In this document: positions 1-7,789 of the stretch, piece after piece
Numbering within the stretch: position 1 is the stretch's first letter
Layout of the letters: every line of letters starts with the position of its first letter
Assembly: GCA_001931875.2 (NCBI GenBank)
Contig: MSJH02000315.1
Span: forward strand, 1-10,518
DNA length: 10,518 bases
Direction of reading: 5' to 3'
From: Byssochlamys sp. IMV 00236
Lineage: Eukaryota > Ascomycota > Eurotiomycetes > Eurotiales > Thermoascaceae
Program-made: the position numbers and the translations under genes
Notes under the pieces: generated by a model
The model's database searches: none
The model's input: the letters and a program-made list of their open reading frames with translations, nothing else
Told to the model about the DNA's origin: nothing

Positions 1-57
1 AAAAAAAAAAAAAAAAAAGGTTTAATGAAAAAGAATAAAGAAATATCTGATGCTTAC
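1..57 (-). other. Intron 2 of the SUV3-like gene, 5' part
   Basis: Read on the minus strand, the exon ends CAG and is followed by GTAAGC, a good donor at 57-52. The intron then becomes pyrimidine-rich and reaches an unbroken run of 18 A on the plus strand (T on the coding strand) at the window edge. The acceptor lies outside the window. The homopolymer may also be where the assembly was cut. Confidence 0.5.
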
Positions 58-508
58 CTGATATATCATTCCCTGTGTATCCTGAAAGAAGATTTCTAAC
101 TGTACATCTAGGTATTTCTCCAGCAGCTACAGCTTTTACAAATGACTCTGATATTTCTCGGAATAGTTTGGTATTTATGCCTAAACAGCTAGCTTCTCTT
201 CGAAAGTGTACACTTTTGCTAAAATTCTTCAACTTTCTATCCAGCTCTGGAATGCAAAATAAGGCAAGTCAATACGGAGAAGCAAGAGCAGGCATTGACA
301 ACTAATTACCTTCTTCTATACGTCGATGTCTCTTTGGGGAAAGTATTCTCCAGACGGCATTATCAATGATCGATCCTTTTCTCGGTAGACCTCCTTTACG
401 TAAGATAGGTACTGTTTGATGGAAATGTCGTAAAGGAGCTGTTGATGCACTAAGATTGATCCGAAGCAGTAGGCAGGATGTTTGCCTTAGTGGAATTATT
501 CGCAGCAT
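58..508 (-). CDS. SUV3-like mitochondrial RNA helicase, N-terminal exons (partial)
   Basis: This is the 5' part of a minus-strand gene that leaves the window on the left. Exon 1 is 508-310 and exon 2 is 246-58. They are separated by a 63-bp GT-AG intron (309-247), and a second donor (GTAAGC) starts at 57. Splicing keeps 129 codons open. The first 45 residues are rich in Arg, Leu and Ser, lack acidic residues and hold an Arg-His-Phe step near residue 28, as in a mitochondrial presequence with processing site. Exon 2 reads KLKNFSKSVHFRR, then LGINTKLFRE. From memory this aligns with the region before the helicase core of human SUPV3L1 (Leu-x-x-Phe-x-Lys, then Gly-Leu-Asp-Ala-Arg-Leu-Phe). SUV3 is the ATP-dependent RNA helicase of the mitochondrial degradosome. 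No helicase motif is inside the window, so the name rests on this N-terminal similarity alone. The start at 508 is the only ATG that opens the frame with the presequence. Confidence 0.6.
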
Positions 509-1084
509 GTCTATGTTTAGAAAAGAAAGTACAATTTCGGAACAGACTGTCTTTTCATGACTTCTTTTTTTAAAGGATCCTGAAACTCAGGTTTATGGTT
601 GTGACAGTCATGCTGGGATTAAGGGATAGATAGACTAGATGGCAAAGGAACAAGTGTTGGTTCGTTTATTAAGGGTTACGGATATTATAAAAGCTCGCTA
701 TGCAAAATTGTGTATTTAATAACCTTCAAGAACATACGTTTATTGTTTTTTCGTAACTGTACCATTCAAGCAAAGTAAATCATCAAGGACGAAAAATATC
801 TCTAAAGATGTGAATAGCGCTTGATCTGCTACAACACAGAAATCTAATGCAAGAATCCCCTGCCTTCTGAACTGGAGGAGTCAGCCTGGCCGCGTAGCAG
901 TAGAATATATTTTCTACAAATAAGGAAATTAGTAAATCTGTAATTCTGTTACACCCTGTCCTACAAGGAGCGCTAGAAAAAGTATCTGTCAACATCTTTG
1001 TGAACTTGCATACAGATCAAATCTATTTTTTTATTATGTACCATTAGTATTCATTTTTAAGTTACTTTGAACGATCAAATATGA
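509..1084. other. Intergenic, no supported gene
   Basis: This stretch lies upstream of the SUV3-like gene and must hold its promoter. No clear TATA box is visible on the minus strand before 508. The 70-codon minus-strand frame at 783-995 has no recognisable motifs, and I treat it as chance. No tRNA, rRNA or tandem repeat is seen. Confidence 0.5.
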
Positions 1085-1300
1085 CATGGTTGTAAATTAC
1101 CATCTGTCCCAAAGCCTCCTTTCCAGGGCACGAAAGACGGATTTGTGCCTATGCGATGCTTCAACGCATCAAACGTTAAAGAACCCAAGGCAGTTGCATA
1201 TGGCAATAAAAATAGTATTACTTTTATGAGCAAGCTATTGTACACAGCAGGTCAAAAGAGGGGTGATGTCAAGATATGTTTCGGAAGGCATCGTAGATGA
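1085..1300 (+). pseudogene. Open coding-like fragment, possibly from a repeated element
   Basis: A 71-codon stretch is open with no stop, ending at TGA 1298-1300. It starts after a stop at 1082 and has no good initiator; the first internal ATG is at 1154. The composition is protein-like, with a Lys/Pro-rich start, then MRCFNASNVKEPKAVAYGNK and a Lys/Arg-rich end. Stops and homopolymers follow. The segment PKAVAYGN recalls the (V/A)AYG(D/N) core seen in transposon-associated OrfB/Zn-ribbon-type proteins of mucoralean fungi, but the match is short and from memory. It could be a fragment of a dead element or a chance open frame. Confidence 0.25.
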
Positions 1301-1454
1301 CTTTATGGTATTGACCATCTTTTTCGACAAAAATAAAAAAAAAAAACCCAGTGAATGTTATTCAAGTCAATTCACTCAATCGTAGTATAAACTTGTGAGG
1401 CTTGCATGCATGAAAATGCATAATCGTTTATTCTATCGACCAAATATACATTGT

Positions 1455-2092
1455 ATGAACAAATGGGACACATTAGCATCGGTAAGTGGAACCCAATGGT
1501 TCAGAGACAAAGCTGCTTGAAATTTATTCTCCGTGACACTTTACGCACATTAAAAGGACAGGCACATTATAAGCAAATCGGTAATGGCAATATAATAGAT
1601 CTTCAGGGGATGATAAAACAATTTCAAAAATGTATGAATGAAGTAACGGAAAGAAACTAGCAGCATAAGAGCCAAATACATCATTCAAATGGTTTTAGCG
1701 CATTATTGCCAACTAGTGTGTAGCTCGTCTATTTTTACAACTCCTATCATTTAGTGATTTGCATCAGACACAACTTGCCAAGAATCCTTTAAGAGAAATA
1801 AAGCCAGCAGTAATGATGACTTCATATTGGATGAGTGTGAGGAGAATAACGTAGTACTGATACTAGTAATACTAGTAATAGTAATGGCTCAAGAACTCAC
1901 TTGGATGCAGCGTCGTATGATTTATTAGAATGAGGTAATGCTAGCACAATGAAGTAATAAGGATGTCCGGAAACCTCGCTGCCTGAGACGAGAAAAGGGA
2001 GAGTTGACCCAGTGTATACCGAGATTGACTACTTGATCTCAAATACTTTATGTTGTATCCATAATGCTGCTATGACAACTTCAGGTACGTAA
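1455..2092 (+). pseudogene. Degenerate coding region with frameshifts
   Basis: Several protein-like segments follow each other on the plus strand in different frames. An ATG at 1455 opens MNKWDTLASVSGTQWFRDKA and then stops. The next frame (1463-1660) encodes KGQAHYKQIGNGNIIDLQGM and more before a stop. At about 1792-1850 an acidic segment (SSNDDFILDECEENN) shifts frame into a Ser/Asn/Thr-rich stretch (STDTSNTSNSNGSRTHLDAA) that stops near 1930. A last fragment at 1961-2092 reads ETSLPETRKGRVDPVYTEID and onwards. No segment is recognised. The pattern of a plausible acidic linker plus Ser/Asn linker broken by a shift suggests one decayed gene, probably element-derived. No terminal repeats are visible. 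Confidence 0.3.
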
Positions 2093-2295
2093 TTGATTTA
2101 TTCCATAGAAACCAAGTACTCGACAAAATAAGCTTCTTTCATCGTAAAATGAAATGACATAGTTTGTATTTGAATCAACATGACGTAAATGAAATCAGAA
2201 AAGGTAAGCTATGTGGGTAACGAATTTTAGAAAATTACCAAAATAGGCAAATTTATAAGCTTGTCGTCATAGAGATCACTGCTTTACAAAAAAAC

Positions 2296-2303
2296 TATAA
2301 AAG
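2296..2303 (+). promoter_or_regulatory. TATA box of the small lipid-anchored protein gene
   Basis: TATAAAAG (within CTATAAAAG) lies 75 bp before the ATG at 2371. It is followed by a T/C-rich tract and an A-rich leader, the usual layout of a strong fungal promoter. An ATG at 2318 lies only about 20 bp after the TATA and so probably upstream of the transcription start. Confidence 0.65.
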
Positions 2304-2370
2304 CCATAAGCTTTCTAATGTTTTTTTTTCTTTACAACAACATTTCAATTATTACAACTATTATTCAAAC

Positions 2371-2571
2371 ATGGGATCTATATTTTCTTGCTTAAGCGGA
2401 ATTGTCAGCTCTATTGCCTCTCTGATTTCAAGTGTGGTTAGTGCTATTGCCGGATTCTTCCAAACAATTATTTCTGGTATAACAAGTTGCATCGTTGGTA
2501 TCTTCAATGCTATTGCCGCCCTATTGACATGCAGATGCTGTGGTGGAGGAAGGCGAAGAGGAAGGGTGTAA
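2371..2571 (+). CDS. Small N-myristoylated/palmitoylated hydrophobic protein
   Basis: This is a single-exon gene of 66 residues, without a classical signal peptide. It starts MGSIFSC. Gly2 with Ser6 fits the N-myristoylation consensus, and Cys7 is placed for palmitoylation as in dually acylated membrane proteins. Residues 8-52 are a long Ile/Val/Phe helix with Ser, Ala and Gly between the large residues, spaced every three to four positions. This looks like a small-residue amphipathic or membrane-embedded helix rather than a normal transmembrane span. The C-terminus carries Cys54, Cys56 and Cys57, then three Gly and an Arg-rich tail (RRRGR), so it has both lipidation candidates and a polybasic patch. 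Similar short proteins of the form MGxxxSC, hydrophobic helix, Cys/Gly/Arg tail occur in many fungi, to my recollection, with no known function. The promoter is strong (TATA at 2296) and AATAAA follows at 2698. The antisense frame over the same bases is a shadow. Confidence 0.85.
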   Translation: MGSIFSCLSGIVSSIASLISSVVSAIAGFFQTIISGITSCIVGIFNAIAALLTCRCCGGGRRRGRV

Positions 2572-2697
2572 CAGTTTACAACCAATGACAGATAGTATTA
2601 TTATCGACCTCTATCATTAATACTATATTACTGCCACTACTTTATTATTTTTCTCCTTAAATATATGTATATATGTATTATTATTTCTTTTCTATAT

Positions 2698-2703
2698 AAT
2701 AAA
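2698..2703 (+). terminator. Candidate polyadenylation signal
   Basis: AATAAA lies 127 bp after the stop of the 66-residue protein gene, in a T-rich region with several TATATGTATAT-like elements that resemble fungal efficiency elements. Confidence 0.4.
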
Positions 2704-3020
2704 TATTTCATTCTTATTATCTTAAACTGTCTTTTGTCAATCGTTCAAAGGAGTAATCTATCGTTTCTGCTGATAACAACTAAAACACTAGCTTTTTCTA
2801 CACGGTTGGATGTAATAAACCGACTTTTGAAAAAAGGGAGAAACCAAGGACTACGCAGCATGGAGTAGATCATACTTAAAGTTGACATCGAGCTTCAGCA
2901 TGTCACGGTGTATGAGTAACTCAGAAGAGGAATACTAAATCATTAAATTACATCAAAGACGATTTAATAATCAAAATACAACAATAAAAGTACTTTACAC
3001 TCACTGGCATTCTCTAATGC
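2704..3020. other. Intergenic, no supported gene
   Basis: The sequence is A+T-rich. A plus-strand frame of 67 codons (2665-2868) overlaps the presumed 3' untranslated region and has no recognisable motif. I see no RNA gene or clear repeat. Confidence 0.4.
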
Positions 3021-3345
3021 CTTGCACTTGTCTCGAAGCTCAAAATGAAGCTTGAAGCTTTTCATCGGGGGGAGACCAGTGGTTGTCATCGTTTTTCAGG
3101 TCATTGTCTGTACCAGAAAATACAAATTCTTTAGAGAGATCAGCTTATGGGCTCAAGTGACAATATTTCGCTTTGGCAATCCCACGGTCATGCTCTGGGC
3201 AACATGCCACCGAGTATTGCTGTTCTCGGAAGCAATGGCTGCTTTATGGGCAATCGGTAGGCTGTTGTGGTACAGGCTCCAAGAGCCGTGCTACCTTTAT
3301 TGTCACTATACAACTTCACATTATCAAAGTCTCTGCCTAACCTAA
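3021..3345 (-). pseudogene. Protein-like minus-strand fragments, unclassified relic
   Basis: The minus strand holds two overlapping protein-like reads in different frames near 3050-3125. One gives EFVFSGTDNDLKNDDNHW before a stop. The other gives MTTTGLPPMKSFKLHFELRD and continues RDKCKALENASE. The two could be halves of one frame broken by a small indel. Farther upstream on the same strand the frame at 3188-3427 is open for 79 codons without a known motif. I cannot assign a family with confidence. The Gly-Thr-Asp-Asn then Met-Thr-Thr-Thr sequence reminds me of repeated mucoralean proteins. Confidence 0.22.
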
Positions 3346-3554
3346 GGCTGTCCAGTCCACTCTCTGATATAAAATATGCATATATCATAATTACATGTGA
3401 TTGATCTTGATAAAATTGACAACACAAAATTAGTATAATTAGTATAAATAATTTTTTTTATCTCTTTCCGAAAAAAAAAAGATAGCGACTTTATAAAGTC
3501 ATGTTTAGCGTGAAGTTATACATTGAATAGTTTTGGTGAAATTCATCACAGATA

Positions 3555-3959
3555 GTGGGTAGAGGTAGCGCCCGTAGTATTAGTCTAACTTCTGGTGCAT
3601 TTTCTGGTGCATGTAGTGTTTCCCTTTGTAAATTATTACATATTAGAAAACTCTACTGCTGTCGCATCCAAATGTCTATTTACTCAAAATTTTGGTACTC
3701 TGTTATTCGGTTAATTTATGGGAAAGGACCCAGAAACAATATCAAACTCCCTAATGGGTTCTTAAGCTCACTTCATAGATTCAAGACAGAACACCCCTCA
3801 ATTCTACGTCCCATTGAACTCCGGTCAGAGGTTAGTCAATGTATCTCTGAAGCCTGCATAGTGTTTGTTACTTCTTACACTATTATGATTGTTGAACCTT
3901 TTGAACAGAGGCTTATCTATTTTTTGGTGTACAGTTTTATGTCGCATTGTCAAGGGTGA
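3555..3959 (+). pseudogene. Remnant ORF of a repeated Mucoromycota protein family
   Basis: An open frame of 134 codons is present without a proper ATG start; its first triplet is GTG, and the first internal ATG (3672) comes after 39 codons. The second half looks like real protein. It has KLPNGFLSSLHRF, then EHPSILRPIELRSEV, then a hydrophobic stretch, then YTIMIVEPFEQRLIYFL, ending at TGA 3957. From memory, large repeated protein families in mucoralean genomes share the spaced elements Lys-Leu-Pro, His-Pro-Ser-Ile, and Tyr-Thr-x-x-Ile-Val-Glu-x-Phe-Glu-x-Arg-Leu, near their N-termini. Those full-length proteins are several hundred residues, so this is a truncated copy. Decayed coding-like traces continue after the stop, for example FNPEAARRRAKTSVASWKRL at about 4204-4260. 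No terminal repeats or target-site duplication are visible. Confidence 0.42.
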
Positions 3960-4599
3960 CTTCTCTCTCTGGCGTATCAGTCCTTTTGCCACCAATAACG
4001 TTGTTTACTCAGAGCTTTTGCTCAAGTAATATATGCATTATGCCCAACTATGCTTATGTCCAACTATACTTATGCTACTTTCTTTTTTTGTAACCATGTG
4101 GCTATTATTCAATAAATTATGCGACCTTTACTTCGTCTGTAAATACATTAATCTTTCTACATCTCATTCAGTATTTGCCCCTTACTCACTACAAAGGACG
4201 AAGCTTTTAATCCTGAGGCAGCACGACGACGTGCAAAAACGAGCGTAGCGAGTTGGAAGCGGCTAGCTTAAAGTAGAAATACTGTAGCTGGTACCTGTGA
4301 AATGAGGTCGTCTAATGTTATCTGCATTTCAAAATAAAGGATTAAAGTTCAGACATTCTCTTAGAGCATCCATTGCGTCTTTTGTCATTTTTCTCATCTT
4401 GCATTAGTTCAAATATGTCGTTTAATCAGCTATTCTTTATATCTATTATCTTTTTGCTAACAAGTTTATGTTTTTACTTAAATCAATAAATGATACTCTT
4501 CAACTCATTCTAGCTATCAATCGGAGTTTGACATAGATTAGTTCTGTTATTGTAATTGGCCGATCGCATTACCTAAACCAAAAAATTCTTTTCTACTTC
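3960..4599. other. Relic/intergenic sequence upstream of the PAS kinase
   Basis: No intact gene is supported. A 71-codon plus-strand frame at 4033-4248 lacks motifs. A different frame in the same stretch gives a short Ala/Arg/Lys-rich segment ending at TAA near 4270, which may belong to the decayed element before it. From about 4300 the sequence is plain A+T-rich DNA leading into the kinase promoter. Confidence 0.4.
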
Positions 4600-4607
4600 T
4601 ATAAAAG
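4600..4607 (+). promoter_or_regulatory. TATA box of the PAS kinase gene
   Basis: TATAAAAG lies 70 bp before the ATG at 4670, with a long pyrimidine-rich tract (4616-4660) between them. This matches the spacing and layout of the promoter at 2296. It supports initiation at 4670 rather than at the later ATG 4939. Confidence 0.6.
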
Positions 4608-4669
4608 TTTTATATCCCCCTTTTTTTCTTTTTTTTTTATTTTTCTTTTTTCCCTTTATCCATTCTACA

Positions 4670-7425
4670 ATGAGTGCTCCATCATTGATCCAAGGTAAAT
4701 ATAAAACCAATTGTTGGATACATGCTTGGGGAAAAAAAGGGAAAGGGGAGAGAGAGAGAGTGAGGGCAGGATTGTAATTTAAAAAACGATTAAACATAGA
4801 TGAATTATTCAATATTCAAGACAAGTAAATAGATAAAATAAATAATCTATTCGCATAGCACTTAACATTATTAGGCAAGAATCACCAAGAATTAAGAAAA
4901 AAAGGAGTGGGACCAGTAGTAATGTGATAACTCGGGGCATGGAGCTTGTACGCAAAATGAAATGGAATAATGAAGAAGTGGACGAACAAGTGTATCATAG
5001 AAGACTATCACAACCCAATATGGAAGAGAATATTGGATTTATTCAATTAAAGAATAGTTTCAGTACAGATAAAAGAGCAAGTCTATTACATACACCTACA
5101 AGATATTTACCACAAAACCAAGCTATTATAACAACAAATTCAGAAGGAATCACACTGTTATTTAATGATATAGCCGCATTATGCTTTGGAATTGATAAAT
5201 CATTTGTTGGAAAATCATTTATAAAGAATTGTTTAGAGGAACCATTTAAACATCAGATCATGAATTTACTAAATAGTAGAAAGAAATATACAAACTGTGT
5301 ACAAAAAGTGATCATTTGTGGATCTATTGTTAGTTAAACAAGAATCAAATATAAACTCGGAGAATTCTTGCTAACGAACTGGTTCAATAGGTGTTGATAC
5401 ACAAGAGAAATAATACAAAATCATATGCAACAGTATGGTTAAAGGAGAAAATAACTGAACATCGAGATAAAATTTATATTTGGATATTTGAAGAAATCTA
5501 TGAGACGACCTTGTCTGTTTATGTGGATTCAGAATGTAAAATACAGAGGATCTTGGGTACATTGATTGAAGAGATGTATGGATACAAGGCAAATGAGATA
5601 GTCGGCAAACCAGTCAATTGTCTTGTGCCAGCACTAGCAAAGGAAGAACGAGATGACAATTTGGAAAAGATTGATAGGCTAAAATTCTTTGGTAGTTTAT
5701 CAAGTAAAGGGGTTTATTTTCCAGCTATTTTGAATTTAAATAGACATGTGGCCATTGGAAATGATGATTTAGCCAATTTTGTCGTAAAAATAACATCCTT
5801 ACCTTCAATATCCGGCTCAATCACATTCAATCTGTCAACTGGATTAATACTTCAAATGAATACTCTACCTGCAAAATACCTGTTTGGTTACACTTCTGTA
5901 GACATGATTATCAACAAGCTCACTGTGAATGAACTGATACCTCAACTACCCACTCTTATTGAAAATATGCTAAAGAATAATCTCATGACAGCAAACTATG
6001 AACAATGCAGGAAGCTCTCGTCCTCTGATAGCCTATTCTATGTTTATCACAGAGATAAAAGTAAATTCATTGTGGAGTTGGAGATCAAAATCGTAGACAA
6101 GGATTCTGTTCATGTCTGGGTAACGTTTGATAGAAGCGATGCGGTACTAAAGCATGACAACTTGAAACAGAGTTATCAAAAAAAAAATGTACATTGTCCA
6201 TTGAAGCTACAACAACAGAATGATCAACCTAGTCTTGAAGCAAATAAGAAGCCAAAGAGACCTATTGTTAGACCTTATAGAATAAGTTCCTTTGGCGCTG
6301 TAGATGAAGCAAAAAGACTGTTTCCATCCAATTACTTTAAAAACATCAACAACACAGATACCACCAATAGCAATAATAATAATAATAATAATAATAACAA
6401 TAATAATGATCATATCAAGAGTAATAATGAAAGCAAGTCATCTTCATCAGATCTTACCCAAAAGAAAAAACACCCTCTAGACGATTATGTTATCTTGGAT
6501 GTACTGGGTCAGGGCACTTATGGTATGGCCAAACTAGCTTATAGAAAGGATGATCCTTCTCAAAAGAAGTTGGTTATAAAATATATCATCAAGTCAAAGA
6601 TCATTGTTGATTCATGGATAAGGTAAAGAATTGTTATAGATTACACCATCTTTTTACTTACTGTCAAACTACACAGAGATAGACAACTTGGTTCAATACC
6701 AATGGAAATACACATCTTACGTACCTTACAAAAATACCCCCATGTCAATTGCTGTAGATTAGTCACTAGCATGGAAGACGATGATTGTTACTTTGTTGTC
6801 ATGGAATTACTTGGTGATGGCATGGATCTCTTTGACTATATCGAATTGAACAAAAAGATGACAGAAAATGAAATTAGACACATCTTTTATCAAATTGCCA
6901 AGGCAGTCAAGCATCTGCACTCACATAAAATTGTTCATCGTGATATTAAAGATGAAAATGTCATTCTAGATCAGGATGGGACAGTTCATCTGATAGATTT
7001 TGGTTGTGCAACTTACTATAAAGAGGGTCGCAAATTTGATACATTCACAGGCACCCTCGAATATTGTGCTCCAGAGGTGCTTAAAGGAAAACCATACGCA
7101 GGTCCTCCACAGGATATTTGGGCAAGTGGTGTGTTACTGTTTACACTCATCTATCGAGAGAATCCATTCTATAATATTGATGAAATTTTGGAAAGCGAAC
7201 TAAGGGTTCCCTTTGTCCTTTCTGAAGGTAATAGCATATATACAATTAATGTTTAATATAGCTAATATTATTTCAATAGGTTCTCTTGATCTTATAAAGA
7301 AAATGTTGAATAGAGACGTCGAGAAAAGGATAAATATAGATCAAGTACTAGACCATCCTTGGTTTCATCCTCTGACTGAAAAGCAACAGCAGCAACAATG
7401 TATAAAAATAAAGAAAAAAGAATAA
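4670..7425 (+). CDS. PSK1: PAS-domain serine/threonine kinase (PAS kinase)
   Basis: Homolog of yeast Psk1/Psk2 and animal PASK, nutrient-sensing kinases that adjust glycogen, UDP-glucose use and respiration. Exons: 4670-4694, 4880-5328, 5391-6622, 6677-7227, 7280-7425; about 800 residues. Introns 2-4 (62, 54, 52 bp) have GT-AG ends; the intron-2 donor is an unusual GTTAGT. Residues about 88-195 form a PAS domain (ending IWIFEE), about 199-303 a second, and 304-408 a weaker PAS-like repeat. A Lys/Gln/Asn linker follows, with 12 Asn in a row (about 486-497). The kinase domain begins near 520: Gly loop GQGTYG (531-536), Lys555, HRDIKDEN (656-663), DFG (676-678), APE (700-702), and the PASK-like GTLEYCAPE. 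All catalytic residues are present. Yeast Psk1/Psk2 exceed 1,100 residues, so this is a short form. The first exon (MSAPSLIQ) rests on promoter spacing and an in-frame join; its 185-bp intron uses a modest AAG acceptor. If wrong, translation starts at 4939 (772 residues). Confidence 0.93.
4748..4760 (+). repeat. Short GA microsatellite
   Basis: A (GA)n run lies inside the predicted first intron of the PAS kinase gene. Confidence 0.7.
6371..6407 (+). repeat. AAT/AAC trinucleotide repeat encoding poly-Asn
   Basis: A near-pure AAT run with AAC interruptions codes for 12 consecutive Asn in the linker between the PAS modules and the kinase domain. It is in frame, so length changes would alter only the linker. 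The opposite strand gives a meaningless Ile-rich frame. Confidence 0.9.
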
Positions 7426-7442
7426 ATATTGTATATATGCGC

Positions 7443-7450
7443 TATAAAAG
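7443..7450 (+). promoter_or_regulatory. Orphan CTATAAAAG element after the kinase stop
   Basis: TATAAAAG begins 18 bp after the kinase TAA and is followed by a T/C-rich tract, as at 2296 and 4600. The first ATG after it (7486) opens only six codons. It may start a long or spliced leader of the J-protein gene at 7790, a non-coding RNA, or be chance. Confidence 0.3.
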
Positions 7451-7550
7451 CTAAATTCTGTTTTTTTCTTTAAAGACCAACGATAATGAATCAAGATGCA
7501 ACATGATACAGGAAAATGATGTTGTTTAAATAATACAAAAGAAGAGAATG

Positions 7551-7577
7551 AAATACATTTTCAGTGTATTTAATAAA
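7551..7577 (+). terminator. Hairpin abutting AATAAA, probable kinase 3' end
   Basis: AAATACA and TGTATTT form a perfect 7-bp stem around a 7-nt loop, and AATAAA follows directly at 7572-7577. It lies 126 bp after the kinase stop, so it is a natural candidate for the 3'-end signal. Another AATAAA overlaps the stop codon itself (7421-7426). Confidence 0.45.
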
Positions 7578-7789
7578 CAACACACAAATGCATTCTTGAA
7601 TAATATGCTTTTATACTCTTAAAGACATAGAATCGTATGGAAGAAGACTTGTGGTGTGACCAAGAAGTTCTTTGTTCAATCTGCATTATTCCCATTCTTA
7701 TTGGTTACATCTATGCTTTAAATCCCTTTTAGCAGGAATTCTGAGTTTATTCTCTCTTTTCTCTCTCTTTATATTTTAATATAATAACA
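7578..7789 (+). promoter_or_regulatory. Promoter/leader region of the J-protein gene
   Basis: The last 40 bases before the ATG at 7790 are a CT-rich tract (about 7751-7770) followed by an A/T-rich leader, a typical fungal transcription-start layout. No TATAAAAG is present in this interval; the nearest is at 7443. Confidence 0.4.

Noticed and set aside
1863..1884. ACTAGTAAT-type short tandem repeat as a possible CRISPR or regulatory array
   Set aside because: Only about two and a half imperfect units, best explained as Ser/Asn/Thr codons of a decayed coding linker.
2361..2585. 74-codon minus-strand frame opposite the mini-protein
   Set aside because: It exactly mirrors the plus-strand gene, which has the promoter and the acylation motif; the antisense sequence shows no motif.
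3052..3345. 97-codon plus-strand hydrophobic frame
   Set aside because: It lacks an ATG at its start and any motif, and it lies opposite more protein-like minus-strand fragments.
4573..4812. 79-codon minus-strand frame
   Set aside because: Its Lys-rich end comes from the pyrimidine tract of the kinase promoter, and it has no protein motif.
4922..4927. ATGTGA start-stop mini uORF before the kinase ATG at 4939
   Set aside because: If the promoter at 4600 and first exon at 4670 are right, these bases are internal coding sequence in another frame. It matters only if translation starts at 4939.
5371..5592. 73-codon minus-strand frame over the kinase intron and exon
   Set aside because: It overlaps strongly supported PAS-domain coding sequence on the other strand.
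6207..6413. Ile-rich minus-strand frame
   Set aside because: Shadow of the AAT repeat and kinase exon.
7213..7425. Independent small gene after the kinase
   Set aside because: From 7280 it is the last kinase exon (kinase subdomain XI, KMLNRDVEKRI and HPWF), joined in frame through the 52-bp intron.
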